This document shows, piece after piece, positions 52,369 to 62,403 of a stretch of DNA of 64,000 nucleotides. The stretch comes from Virgibacillus profundi. Lineage in GTDB: Bacteria > Bacillota > Bacilli > Bacillales > Amphibacillaceae. The notes under the pieces are model-generated. The model was not told the DNA's origin. It searched no databases and saw only the letters and a program-made list of their open reading frames with translations. A program made the position numbers and the translations under genes. Numbering within the stretch: the first letter of the stretch is position 1; each line of letters begins with the position of its first letter. The stretch spans positions 1 through 64,000 of the forward strand of contig NZ_NPOA01000013.1 of NCBI RefSeq assembly GCF_002287375.1, read 5' to 3'.

Positions 52369-54102
52369 TTACACTCTAACAAACGCTTTAATAGTAGCAA
52401 TAGTTTTTCCTTCTGAAGGTCCATGTGGTCTAATTGAATATTCTTTTATATGCTCAGGTATAATAAAAGTTTCAGCATAATGAACAACAAAAGGCTCGAA
52501 CTCACCATTAATACTTTCAACAATTGCTTCTTCACCTTCGACCAAATTTAACACATTGACGCTATCATGTGTTTCATGATAAACAATTGTTGAAAACCAA
52601 TGTCTTCTTGTTTCAATAAATTCTAATTCATGTAAGCCTGTTTTTTCTTCATACCATCCTTCTCCTTCAGCTATTAATTGATTTGGAGAGCTCAAATGTT
52701 CTTTTACCCAATTTTCATCTCTTGTCCATTGAATAGATTCTAAACCATGATGTAAATGTATAGGTCTTGGTTTTCCATCTAAATCAACTCTTCCCCAGTC
52801 CCACAGTTTAAATGTATAGATATTTGGTGTCGAACTAATCTCAAGAACTACAGAGTTTTTTCCTTGCGAGTGGATTGTACCTCCAGGAATTGAATAATGA
52901 TCATGTTTTTTTATTCTCATACGGTTAATAAATTTCTCATCGTCAAAATCTTTATTTCCTACCTCTGCCTCCTCTAATTCTTTAATCATTTCTTCATTTT
53001 CTATATTTTCTTTCAACCCTAAATAAACTATTGCATCCTCCTCTGCGTGTAAGATATAGTAACTTTCATCTTGTGTATAATGCGCACCAAATTCCTCATG
53101 GGCGTACTCTGTAGTTGGATGAACTTGTAAACTCAAGTTTTGACCTTTTATAGTATCTAAAAAATTAAAACGAATAGGAAATTCCCGTCCAAAGCGACCG
53201 TACACTTTATTCCCTAATAATTCTGTCGGATAATAAAAAACTACATTGTTCGCTGGTATTTCAATTTTACAATCGCCGTACTGTAAATGGATACTATTCT
53301 CTGCAGGAACTCCATTGAAGCTCCATGCAAAGTTCACTTCATCTTTATCCAGGTCGAATTTCTCTCTCATCCATTCTCCTCCCCAAACTCCTGGTGCAAA
53401 AAATGGAACAAGTCGAAACGGCTGTGAAACAACTTGAGATAATCCTTGTAAATATTTTTCCTTAGAAATCAATTTAAGATTTTCTATATCGTTCCCATCT
53501 ATCCAAAAATCAACTTGATTTAACAGTGCTTTTTTAAGACGATCAGCTAATGGCCATTCAAAAAAATAAGAACGTTTCATTTTTCGTGAAATTTGTTCAT
53601 CTTGATTATTCGTTCTCCAATTTGGCATGCCTCGCTGCAATCTTTGTTGGATTTCCCATCTTGCTATATCTACATAAATGAGTAAACTTTCATTTGAAAA
53701 TAGGCTTGCTCCCATTCCATAAATAATGATATTTTTCTTTTGATTGCTCTTCAATTTCTCTTTGACAGCTTTTACTTTTTTATCATCCAAGAATTCCTCT
53801 AGCGAATGTGGAGAAAAAGTACCAAACACATCATCTTCAGTTAGATTACTTTCTATCATTTCAGTAATTGTATGATTATTATAAAATAGATCAGCGGCAT
53901 AAATCGTTTCATCAGCATTCAAAGGTTGTATTACATCATGATATAATTTCTTTACATCTATCCCCGGATAACATTCAATTGCAATAAGATTGTGATCCAA
54001 AGCTACCGTTTTTAACTGTTTTACAATATGCTTTGACCCTTCCCATACATCTTTTTCATTCTCAGAAACAATTACTGTAGGGTATTTATCAAATGTTGTC
54101 AT
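52369..54102 (-). CDS. Two-domain class I mannose-6-phosphate-isomerase-like protein
   Basis: About 577 residues, roughly twice the size of a plain short bacterial isomerase. The C-terminal half (about 260-577) is a type I phosphomannose isomerase cupin with zinc-ligand motifs in NLSLQVHPTTEYAHEEFG and GGTIHSQGKNS. The N-terminal half (about 1-240) looks like a nucleoside/uridine-kinase-like fold in which the P-loop position reads IAIECYPGIDVKKL, lacking GxxGxGK, so it is probably not a working kinase. The ATG at 54102 follows TGGAAG. It lies downstream of the GH38 gene, so converting mannose 6-phosphate to fructose 6-phosphate fits. Confidence 0.85.
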   Translation of the reverse strand: MTTFDKYPTVIVSENEKDVWEGSKHIVKQLKTVALDHNLIAIECYPGIDVKKLYHDVIQPLNADETIYAADLFYNNHTITEMIESNLTEDDVFGTFSPHSLEEFLDDKKVKAVKEKLKSNQKKNIIIYGMGASLFSNESLLIYVDIARWEIQQRLQRGMPNWRTNNQDEQISRKMKRSYFFEWPLADRLKKALLNQVDFWIDGNDIENLKLISKEKYLQGLSQVVSQPFRLVPFFAPGVWGGEWMREKFDLDKDEVNFAWSFNGVPAENSIHLQYGDCKIEIPANNVVFYYPTELLGNKVYGRFGREFPIRFNFLDTIKGQNLSLQVHPTTEYAHEEFGAHYTQDESYYILHAEEDAIVYLGLKENIENEEMIKELEEAEVGNKDFDDEKFINRMRIKKHDHYSIPGGTIHSQGKNSVVLEISSTPNIYTFKLWDWGRVDLDGKPRPIHLHHGLESIQWTRDENWVKEHLSSPNQLIAEGEGWYEEKTGLHELEFIETRRHWFSTIVYHETHDSVNVLNLVEGEEAIVESINGEFEPFVVHYAETFIIPEHIKEYSIRPHGPSEGKTIATIKAFVRV

Positions 54103-54258
54103 TCGAATCTTCCACACTCCTATTATTTCAACTTAAATGAAGAAATTGATTTTAAAATTTCTTTAATATCGAAAGAACTCGGAAGAAGAAATGTTTTATT
54201 TTTCTTCCAAGTTTTTGTAAGCACCTTTAAAATTTATACAAAATCTGTACTTTGTTTC

Positions 54259-56748
54259 TTATTGAAGACTCTTTCCTTTTTGTTGAATATTCGTTGAATC
54301 ATCACTAATATTAATTGCGATTAACCCTTCATTTAAAATTCGACAAGCATTAATAGCATCCGCTGCATTATTGTAATGAGCAGACGTTGCAATATGATAA
54401 GAAAACTCATAAAAGCCTGCTAAATCCACATTAAAATTTGTTTCCCAGAAATTATTCATAATCCAAGTGTAGACTGGCTCTTGATTCTTTTCTTCATTTC
54501 CTGACTCTGATAATTCAATTAAATGATGTTCCAGATTCCCCATACTAATTAAAGGAACGTCTTTTAAAGCAATTGCTACGCCTTTTTGTTTCCCTACGTA
54601 AGCTAATCCATCTTGTAATAGATAAAATTCCTGGTTTGTATAAGAGAGTTGATCAATGCCTGGGCGGACAAGACTTCCTGTTTTTTCCACATACAATTGT
54701 TCATCCTGTCCAGTTGTAAATGGAAGAGATGCATATAAATTTTCAGGCTCCCAATAGCTTTCTTTATGAATTTTTAATTTCACGGAAATTTTCGGTAAGT
54801 CATTGTAAACCTTTAATTGAACGGAATAATGCTTGGTTCCTTCCAATGCATAATAAAGCTCAATTAATGAATAAACATCTCCTTTTTCGTGTACTTGTAT
54901 ATCAATAATTTTTGCTGAATATCTTTTAGTCGATACATTTTTTCTGTTTCTCCCCATATTTCTTCTTTCTTCAATTGGAGTCGTTTTTATTTCTGTTTGC
55001 TCGTAAATTCCAATAAAAGGAGCATATTTCAAATCTTTTCGAATCAATTCAGTATTGTCGCTTTTGTCTATAATACTTTTAATTCCAACTGTTTCGTCAA
55101 GAGTAATTTTATAATAAGACGTTTCTACATAATGTGGTGAGACATGGTGTTTACGACTTTCTAAATCTACTGGTTGAATATCTTGAATTCCTTCTGCCCC
55201 GATATGTGCATGATTTTTAATCGTATAGTAATTCGGATTTTCTTTTTGTCGAATCTCTACATTTTTCTCTTCTTTAGATTCTAGCGTAATAAGAAATTCA
55301 CAATTATATCCATTGCTTGCAGTTGGAACAATTTGATGTGGAAGTACTTCTTTTGTATCCGAATCTATTACTTCTAGAAATTTATTGAGTTCTTCATCTT
55401 TTAACTGCATATCATCAAACTTTTCCCAATGACCAATAAAAAAACTTGCTGTATCTGTAACCTTCTCCGAATGTGGATTAATTACTTTATACTTTCTCTT
55501 ACGATCTGGAATAAGAGAGACTTCTCCTTTTTCAGCTAAAATCAAGTCTAAATTTTCGGAAATTGATTCATCTGCTTTTGTAGCATAACCTGCTTTTCGT
55601 TGTTGCAAGCTATTCACTAGTCCAGCCCAAGGTTCAGAAACTGAAGTTGAATATCCCCAAGTATGTTCTGCGTATCTCATACTGTTGTCTACATATGCTT
55701 CTATTTTTTTACCATCACTTATCTTTTGATGAGGGTCTAATTTATTACTCAATCTATATTTTCTTTGAGCTTCCCGGAATTGTTTCACACCAAGTGGAGT
55801 AGAACCTACACCATCCGCCCACCAATCATTCCAATCTCCTTTGTAAGTTGGAATGTCTTTGATGTTCTCACGTAAAACATCGAAAAATTCCTTTAAAGTT
55901 ACCATCTCAATCTCTATATTCTCTTGATGTTTTTCATTCCACTCATTAATAAACTCTATTATTCTTCCATTTGGAGGAGCATTATCACTGATTACTCCTG
56001 AAGCCATAATTGGAACGAAATTAAACGTATAATTTTCTTCAATTAGACTTTCAATATATCTATAAATTCTTTTCTCTGCGACTTGAAAAGGTTCAGCATG
56101 CATTTTCAATGATAGTTCATCGCGTATTGTATAACTTGTCCCACCATTAGGAACTAAACCTAATTCGTTTCCTACATGATAGTGATCCCCTACCCAAACT
56201 AAAACTTTATTCCCTTCTGGCGACTCCCAGTAAAAAGGAGTTTGCTTTTGATTAAGTGGGAAAAGGCCATGATGAGGATGGATGCATGAAAATAAATTTT
56301 CCACTCCATTTTGATATAATGATTCTGCGTATCCCCAAGCATATCCATTAATATCAGCTGTCATTGCACTAGATGGTTTATATCCTAAAGACTCGCTCAG
56401 TTGTACGCCAGCTTTTAATTTTCTATTTAACACTTCTTGGTCAACGAGTTCTGTCATATTTAAATAATTTCCAGAGATGTCAATTTCCCCGCTTTGAATA
56501 TATTTTTTAAAATCATTAATATACTCATCACTTACTGACTTCATGAAGTTCTCAACTTGCCACGTATTCTCACATGTCCAACGAAATCCTTTCCACTCCG
56601 CTGCATCTCCCTGATGAATAAGATTTAAAATATCAATAGCTTGCTTAATAAAATCAACATGGTACCGCTCTATCTTTTCCTGACGTTCTGTATAGCCAAT
56701 ATCTGTATGGGAATGATGAACAACAAAAATTTTCATTTTCTTTTTCAT
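54259..56748 (-). CDS. GH38-family alpha-mannosidase
   Basis: An 829-residue cytoplasmic glycoside hydrolase. The GH38 N-terminal zinc motif appears as HHSHTDIGYTERQEKI, and the nucleophile region as MTADINGYAWGYAESL. The C-terminal beta-rich domain begins near residue 430. No signal peptide is present, so it acts on short mannosides after import. AAGGATATTT precedes the ATG. Neighbouring ABC transporter genes, ROK kinases and the isomerase form a coherent alpha-mannoside pathway. The exact linkage cleaved is not known. Confidence 0.88.
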   Translation of the reverse strand: MKKKMKIFVVHHSHTDIGYTERQEKIERYHVDFIKQAIDILNLIHQGDAAEWKGFRWTCENTWQVENFMKSVSDEYINDFKKYIQSGEIDISGNYLNMTELVDQEVLNRKLKAGVQLSESLGYKPSSAMTADINGYAWGYAESLYQNGVENLFSCIHPHHGLFPLNQKQTPFYWESPEGNKVLVWVGDHYHVGNELGLVPNGGTSYTIRDELSLKMHAEPFQVAEKRIYRYIESLIEENYTFNFVPIMASGVISDNAPPNGRIIEFINEWNEKHQENIEIEMVTLKEFFDVLRENIKDIPTYKGDWNDWWADGVGSTPLGVKQFREAQRKYRLSNKLDPHQKISDGKKIEAYVDNSMRYAEHTWGYSTSVSEPWAGLVNSLQQRKAGYATKADESISENLDLILAEKGEVSLIPDRKRKYKVINPHSEKVTDTASFFIGHWEKFDDMQLKDEELNKFLEVIDSDTKEVLPHQIVPTASNGYNCEFLITLESKEEKNVEIRQKENPNYYTIKNHAHIGAEGIQDIQPVDLESRKHHVSPHYVETSYYKITLDETVGIKSIIDKSDNTELIRKDLKYAPFIGIYEQTEIKTTPIEERRNMGRNRKNVSTKRYSAKIIDIQVHEKGDVYSLIELYYALEGTKHYSVQLKVYNDLPKISVKLKIHKESYWEPENLYASLPFTTGQDEQLYVEKTGSLVRPGIDQLSYTNQEFYLLQDGLAYVGKQKGVAIALKDVPLISMGNLEHHLIELSESGNEEKNQEPVYTWIMNNFWETNFNVDLAGFYEFSYHIATSAHYNNAADAINACRILNEGLIAINISDDSTNIQQKGKSLQ

Positions 56749-56780
56749 AAATATCCTTATCCCTTCTCTTATTTTTTTTA

Positions 56781-57614
56781 TTACTTAGAAGTAGTTGGAA
56801 AACCATAATTGAAGCTTTTATTTAAAATTAAAAATATAAAGAAAGTTGGTATGGACGCAATAATTGCCGCTAATAAAGCAGAAGGTACATCATTTGTTCC
56901 GGCTGCTCCGTTGAGTAAAGACAATGAACTCATAATTGGTCTTGCTTCTGCTGACTTAGAAAGAGTTAGACCAAAAAGAAGGTCATTCCACACCCACGTA
57001 AATTGAAATAAGAAACAAGCTGCTATTGGCGCCTTCGCCATTCTCATAAATATACTTAGATAAATTTTAAAATCAGAAGCACCATCTATTTTTGCAGACT
57101 CCACTAATTCTTTAGGAATCGAATAAAAGTAATTTCTTAATACGAATAAACAAAAAGGAATACAAAGTGCTGTGTATACTGCTAAAAGCCCTATCTTGGT
57201 ATCATATAAATCTACATTTGAATACATTCGAAAGATTGGAATAATATACATTTGAAATGGAAAAATTGTTCCACTGTAAATCAACATGAACCAAAACATT
57301 TTTCCTTTTATTTTTAACGTTGAAATTGCATAAGCTGCTAGGGAAGCAAATAAGATTGCTAGTGTCGTTGCGATTACACCGTATAACAAACTATTCAAAA
57401 ACCCCATCATAAAATCAATGCGATCATTTATATATTCAAAATTTTCTAGAATTGAAAAACCTTTAGGAAGGTCCCAAAATTCTCCCATATTATATTCTTT
57501 TCTTGTTTTAACACTGTTTATCACTACATATAAAAATGGGAGAATCCATAAAAAGGCAAAAATCGAAAGAAATATATTGATGTTTCTTCTATTTTTATCG
57601 TTATATGATTTCAT
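56781..57614 (-). CDS. ABC sugar permease, MalG type
   Basis: About 277 residues with six membrane segments and the EAA loop VESAKIDGASDFKIYLSIFM typical of inner-membrane carbohydrate permeases. The start is uncertain (the ATG at 57614 has a distant AGGAG; an upstream GTG at 57635 overlaps the previous gene). It pairs with the MalF-type permease encoded just upstream. No ATPase gene is present here; such importers often share the MsmX/MsiK ATPase encoded elsewhere. Confidence 0.9.
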   Translation of the reverse strand: MKSYNDKNRRNINIFLSIFAFLWILPFLYVVINSVKTRKEYNMGEFWDLPKGFSILENFEYINDRIDFMMGFLNSLLYGVIATTLAILFASLAAYAISTLKIKGKMFWFMLIYSGTIFPFQMYIIPIFRMYSNVDLYDTKIGLLAVYTALCIPFCLFVLRNYFYSIPKELVESAKIDGASDFKIYLSIFMRMAKAPIAACFLFQFTWVWNDLLFGLTLSKSAEARPIMSSLSLLNGAAGTNDVPSALLAAIIASIPTFFIFLILNKSFNYGFPTTSK

Positions 57615-57624
57615 AAATGTATCA

Positions 57625-58515
57625 TCACTCCTCACCTTTAAAAGTATCTCGCAATAAGAACCACGAGATGATTAAAACAGTGACTGACAAGAACATTGCA
57701 ATCGCTGAACCATAGCCCAACTGATTATGCACAAACGCTTCTTTATACATCGTTACTGCCAATGTTTCAGAAGTTCTGAAAGGACCTCCATTTGTCATAA
57801 CCCAGATTGTATCAAAAGATTTAAAGCTATTAACCAATGACATGAGTAGTACGATGAGCATGATTGGCTTTAATAAAGGGAGAATAACCATCGTGTATAG
57901 CCTAATTCCCTTCGCACCTTCAATTCTTGCTGCTTCAATCGGCTCTTTCGGAATCTGATTCAATCCCACAATAAATAAGATTAAGTTCATTCCTATTCCT
58001 TGCCAACCACTAGAAACGACCATAATCACCGTGTTTAAATACGGCACTGTGAGCCAATCTTTAGCTAAACTCTCAAAACCCAGAACTCCAAGTAAATGCG
58101 GTAAACCATAAGTACTTAGAATTGTTGTTAAAATAATACCAGCAATGGTTTGAGACAAAGCATTTGGTAAATAAAATACAGTTTTAAAAAATGATTGTGT
58201 TTTTACATGTGTAATAGCAATCGCGAAAATTAAAGCGATTGAAACTGGGATGAGCAATGTACCAATAACCCAAATTAAAGTGTTAAGAGATGATAATAAA
58301 AAGTTAGGGTCTTGAAACATTTTAATGTAATTTTGAAATCCGACGAAGTTCATCTCATTTAACCCGTCCCACTCTGCAAAACTCACAATTAAAGAGAAGA
58401 AATCAGAATAGATACAGAAAATAACGACCAGTATTACTGAAGGGGCTAAATATAAATATGGTATTATTTTTCCTATTTTACTTTTCATCGAAAGTTTCGA
58501 TTTTACAATTTCCAT
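57625..58515 (-). CDS. ABC sugar permease, MalF type
   Basis: A permease of about 296 residues with six membrane segments and the EAA motif IEAARIEGAKGIRLYTMVIL. The ATG at 58515 has GAGGGAGG upstream; the longer frame includes this site and is not used. It is the partner of the downstream MalG-type permease and works with the binding lipoprotein at 58886. Confidence 0.91.
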   Translation of the reverse strand: MEIVKSKLSMKSKIGKIIPYLYLAPSVILVVIFCIYSDFFSLIVSFAEWDGLNEMNFVGFQNYIKMFQDPNFLLSSLNTLIWVIGTLLIPVSIALIFAIAITHVKTQSFFKTVFYLPNALSQTIAGIILTTILSTYGLPHLLGVLGFESLAKDWLTVPYLNTVIMVVSSGWQGIGMNLILFIVGLNQIPKEPIEAARIEGAKGIRLYTMVILPLLKPIMLIVLLMSLVNSFKSFDTIWVMTNGGPFRTSETLAVTMYKEAFVHNQLGYGSAIAMFLSVTVLIISWFLLRDTFKGEE

Positions 58516-58589
58516 TTTTATGCCTCCCTCTTTAAGCAATATATTGTCAAAAGTAAAGTTTCTTAGTTAAAACTTGCAGCTTTGTTGTA

Positions 58590-58880
58590 TGTCATACATC
58601 AAGTGAAGATTACAGGCCAACCTGTGTTAAATTATGCAAATAGCGTTGCTTTGCTAGCCAAGCCGTTTATTGACCTTTATCCTTATGATTTATCCAATAG
58701 TTTTTGTGGGAATGAAGTTTAAGGAAGTCCCAAAGAATTTGAAATTCGTTGCCAATGGGAATTATATTTTGGCCCAACGCTATTTGCATAACATGGCATC
58801 GACCCTGATGTACTTAGAGTAATTGGTCTTGATGACCCCGTTTCAGAAGAATATCGACCATTAAAGCAAATTTCACCAAC
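58590..58880 (+). pseudogene. DDE transposase remnant
   Basis: Plus-strand fragments read VLNYANSVALLAKPFIDLYP and SNSFCGNEV-stop, then, in another frame, GIDPDVLRVIGLDDPVSEEY and RPLKQISPTRLK. These resemble parts of a DDE-type insertion-sequence transposase, including the region normally GDETY. Frameshifts, stops and internal loss make it inactive. It separates the binding-protein gene from the two permease genes of the same transporter. Confidence 0.75.
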
Positions 58881-58885
58881 TAGAC

Positions 58886-60130
58886 TTAAAACTCCGCTTC
58901 ATCTGCCACTTTCTGAATATTTTCCAATGCCTTTCTAAGACTCTCTTCACTTGGATTGTAGAAAAACTCCCATAAATTTTCTGTTGCAGCATCTACAATT
59001 TTCGATGGTGTTGCTTCGTAATAACGTAATTTCAAAATATAATCATCACTATTTGCAATTTCATTAATTTCATCACTAACTTCATTCCCAGTCTTAACAC
59101 CTTCTACAAACGCAGCTTTAGTTTCTCTTGCATAAATTTCGAAGCTATCTTTCGTCTCCATTTCCCTCAATACTTTTTTTGCATCCTCTTTTTGAGAACT
59201 TGCTTCTGAAATAACTAGAGGAGATGCTTCATAAAAAATGACTGGTTTAGTAGAACCATCAATAGAAGGTATGACAAACATGCCGTAATCTTCATTTGCT
59301 TCCATACCATAATCATCTTCTAGTCCTTTAATAAAAATAGGTGGTTCATACGTCATTGCAGCATCACCTTTCGCAAACTGTCTAGTTTGGTCTGTAGCTT
59401 TTACCGGTTCGCCGAAATATCCCTCTTCGATCATTGATTGCCAAACACTTAACGCCTCTACAACACGATTGTCTTCATAAGACACGTTGCCTTCTACTAA
59501 TTCTGTATAAAGATCAGGGTCATTAGCGCCAAGGAAAAATTGTAGCCAAACAAAGCTAGCCCATCCATCGTTTTTAACTGCTAATGGAATAACTCCTTCA
59601 TTTTTTAATGTTTCTGCAATATCTAAGAAATCATCAAATGTTTCTGGCGGAGATAGATTATATTCATCAAAAACATTCTTATTATAAAAAACAACATTAT
59701 ATAAAACTGATAATGGTGCCCCATATACTTTTCCATCCACTGTAAAAGCATCTGCTAATTCTGGATTAATTCCTGCATCGATATAGTACTCTTCCCATTC
59801 GTCTGTTAAATCTGCAATTTCACCAGTGGTTGCTAAATCTTTTAAGCGATAGCCACTCCACCACTTAAAAATTCCGGGTGAATCTTCTTTCCCTAAAGAT
59901 TGTGAAGCAGCAGTTTGATAAGCTTGACCATCTGAATAACCTGTAAATTCTATAGATAAATCAATTTTATCTTCAATTTCATCTGATATTTCCTCTACAA
60001 TTGGTCCATCATCAGCTAAGTCTGAATAATAATCGACAGCATTTTTACTACTTCCACCACTTCCTCCACATGCGACTAAAAGAATACTTATGCTAGTTAT
60101 TAGAAATGTAAAAAATATCTTTTTCATCAT
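58886..60130 (-). CDS. ABC sugar-binding lipoprotein
   Basis: A 414-residue extracellular solute-binding protein of carbohydrate uptake type 1. The signal peptide ends in lipobox ILLVACGGSG, with the cysteine near 21. The remainder is the two-lobe binding fold with GKVYGAPLSVLYNVVFYNK. GGAG precedes the start. It is upstream of the permease genes in the operon and is probably specific for mannosides imported for the GH38 enzyme. Confidence 0.92.
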   Translation of the reverse strand: MMKKIFFTFLITSISILLVACGGSGGSSKNAVDYYSDLADDGPIVEEISDEIEDKIDLSIEFTGYSDGQAYQTAASQSLGKEDSPGIFKWWSGYRLKDLATTGEIADLTDEWEEYYIDAGINPELADAFTVDGKVYGAPLSVLYNVVFYNKNVFDEYNLSPPETFDDFLDIAETLKNEGVIPLAVKNDGWASFVWLQFFLGANDPDLYTELVEGNVSYEDNRVVEALSVWQSMIEEGYFGEPVKATDQTRQFAKGDAAMTYEPPIFIKGLEDDYGMEANEDYGMFVIPSIDGSTKPVIFYEASPLVISEASSQKEDAKKVLREMETKDSFEIYARETKAAFVEGVKTGNEVSDEINEIANSDDYILKLRYYEATPSKIVDAATENLWEFFYNPSEESLRKALENIQKVADEAEF

Positions 60131-60213
60131 CTTGACAATCTCCTTTCAGATCCCATTATCCTAAATTATTAGTATGGATTAAATATTCTGATTTTTAATT
60201 TAAAAAAAATAAA

Positions 60214-61128
60214 CTAAAATCGTTTATAATATTCAAATAATCCTTTAAACGTACACAGTTCTGTTTGTTTACTCAACATGATTGGCATCGTTTTATCTTC
60301 TAAATTTTCTACTAAACCACTTTCGTAATAGTTAAATAATTTAGCGATTTCACCACCAATAACAATGACATCTGATTTAAATTCTTTATTTATCATGGTA
60401 AGTACTTCACTGAAATAGCGGCCAAACTTGTTAAATAACTCAATTGCCCTATAATCTCCTAACTCATATTTTTCTATAATCCCATCTATGTTTTCGGCAA
60501 TCCCGATTTCTTTGGCGATTCTCATTATTCCTCTGTGAGAAATATAATCATCGACTATCGAATCATAAAATAGAAGATTATAAATCCAGCCGTTAGGAGG
60601 CACATCATATCGATTTGTAATAATCCTACCATTCTCTAAAAAAGCTGATCCTACTCCATTCCCTACAGTCAAGAAAAGCCCTCGATTGACTTTGCTGTCA
60701 AGTTCTCGGTTTTCCCATTCTCCTATAGCAAACATGCTTACATTATTTTGGAAAAAGAAAATAGCATCATTTGAAATTCGATTAAATATCCCCCTTTTTG
60801 TTAAGCGCTCCCAAATTTCTGTTCGAATATTAAGTCCATAAATAGAATTAAATTTATCGACACCTTTTACATAACAAATACCATTTCCATAATCAAAAGG
60901 CCCAGGAAAAGCAAATCCAATTCCTTTTATTAGATAATTTTTGTCTAGAATTCTATTAATTTGATTACAGATTATATTTGTTAAATTATCTAAAATCACC
61001 TCGGCACTCTTGCGGCTCTTAGCTGGATAAAAAGAAAAAGAAGCATTTATAAACTCACCTCGATGATTGAAAGCACCTCCTTTTATAAATTGTCCACCTA
61101 CATCAAACGTTAAAAAATAATTATTCAT
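60214..61128 (-). CDS. ROK-family sugar kinase (no zinc motif), minus strand
   Basis: A kinase of about 304 residues, with the N-terminal phosphate loop DVGGQFIKGGAF (the usual T is Q), GIGFAFPGPFDYGNG, the catalytic aspartate in ISNDAIFFFQ, and VGNGVGSAFLENG. The usual ROK zinc motif CxCGxxGCxE is absent. The ATG with GGAGG five bases upstream is chosen (61128). It shares length and layout with the ROK protein at 62404, so they look like paralogues. It probably phosphorylates mannose or another hexose released inside the cell. Confidence 0.86.
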   Translation of the reverse strand: MNNYFLTFDVGGQFIKGGAFNHRGEFINASFSFYPAKSRKSAEVILDNLTNIICNQINRILDKNYLIKGIGFAFPGPFDYGNGICYVKGVDKFNSIYGLNIRTEIWERLTKRGIFNRISNDAIFFFQNNVSMFAIGEWENRELDSKVNRGLFLTVGNGVGSAFLENGRIITNRYDVPPNGWIYNLLFYDSIVDDYISHRGIMRIAKEIGIAENIDGIIEKYELGDYRAIELFNKFGRYFSEVLTMINKEFKSDVIVIGGEIAKLFNYYESGLVENLEDKTMPIMLSKQTELCTFKGLFEYYKRF

Positions 61129-61432
61129 CATATCCTCCACCTAACTAGAAATATATAGTATTGACTAAAATTTGTATTTGTAATTTTAAGCCTCGTATTT
61201 ATAAAAATCGGACACATTACCTAAAAATGAATTGAATATCTTCTGAAAAATAGTATATTATCATTAGTTATAAAATTACAATCATATCTGTAATATGCTA
61301 CTTGCTTTTGAGAATTGAATATTATTCACGTCCAAAGCCACACTCTCGCTAAATATCACTCACATCATCTCATCACCTTAAATGTAAGTATCTATCTATC
61401 CACTGAAATACTAATAAAAGCTAAAAGGATGA

Positions 61433-62344
61433 ATGTTAATTATGAACATTCTTATTGAGAGCACAAAAATAAAGCAAGGAAATCATTATTTAAATCACAA
61501 AATCAATTATGTAGAAAGTGAAAAAATGAATTTATACCTTCATTTTTGGGGTGGAGGAACTTTTTCACAAAAGGATTTCTTCAGTAAACATTATCAAGTG
61601 TATTATATTTTAAACGGTGAAGGAACCTTTATTTTCAACAAACAAGATTATCCCATCATTCCTGGGGATTTATTTATCTTAAAACCACACGCAGAGTATA
61701 AATTAGAAGATAAATCAAATGTGAAAATGTTATTTTTTGCTTTTGAACCTGATTCGTTAACGGAGTCAAAAGAATTAATGGAATTTTTCGATCGAATAGA
61801 AGGTGTAGAGGATTTCGAACACTTATTATTAAACGATCAATTTAATATGGGGCTGTTATGGAAAGAAATTTTAATTCAAAGTAATCAACAAACAATATTT
61901 ACACAAGAAATTATCGAACCTTTAGCTTGTACTCTCATTAAGATCATTATTCAAAATTTCTATCAACAAATCATAGGTCTCAAAAGTAATGACCTGAAAA
62001 ATTCTAAAGTGCTCGAATCAAATGAGATTATTTATAATGCCAAATTGTTTATAAATGACAATTTAGCAAAACCATTAAAGCTAAGTGAAGTAGCAGACTA
62101 CCTTCACGTTTCTGATCGTCATCTTTCAAGACTATTTACAAAACATCTCGATGTCACATTTACACAATTTGTACGTTCAGAAAAAATGAATAAAGCGGCT
62201 ATATTACTTGCTACAACAGATTTGCCTATTAAAAAGGTTGCTCAAAAAGTTGGCTTTGATACGGTTCACTATTTTTCAAGTGTATTTAAAAAAGTAATGG
62301 ATATTCCTCCAGGAGAATTTAGATCGAGATTACAATCAGATTAA
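61433..62344 (+). CDS. AraC-family regulator of the mannoside locus
   Basis: About 303 residues, with an N-terminal cupin (residues 20-100, YYILNGEGTFIFNKQDYPII) and a C-terminal AraC domain (about 200-300) with LSEVADYLHVSDRHLSRLFT and IKKVAQKVGFDTVHYFSSVF. Both ATGs (61433, 61442) share one ribosome binding site, so the start is ambiguous. It is divergent from the kinase/ABC/mannosidase operon and in line with the second ROK gene, suggesting it controls one or both. Confidence 0.9.
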   Translation: MLIMNILIESTKIKQGNHYLNHKINYVESEKMNLYLHFWGGGTFSQKDFFSKHYQVYYILNGEGTFIFNKQDYPIIPGDLFILKPHAEYKLEDKSNVKMLFFAFEPDSLTESKELMEFFDRIEGVEDFEHLLLNDQFNMGLLWKEILIQSNQQTIFTQEIIEPLACTLIKIIIQNFYQQIIGLKSNDLKNSKVLESNEIIYNAKLFINDNLAKPLKLSEVADYLHVSDRHLSRLFTKHLDVTFTQFVRSEKMNKAAILLATTDLPIKKVAQKVGFDTVHYFSSVFKKVMDIPPGEFRSRLQSD

Positions 62345-62403
62345 ATAAATAAACCTTTTTTAATAATTTAAAAGTGGAACTTCAGTAGAAAGGTGAATAA
62401 ATT

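Noticed and set aside
54181-54209. Hairpin between the GH38 and isomerase-like genes
   Set aside because: A weak A/G-rich stem without a T run; it may be chance and was not listed as a terminator.
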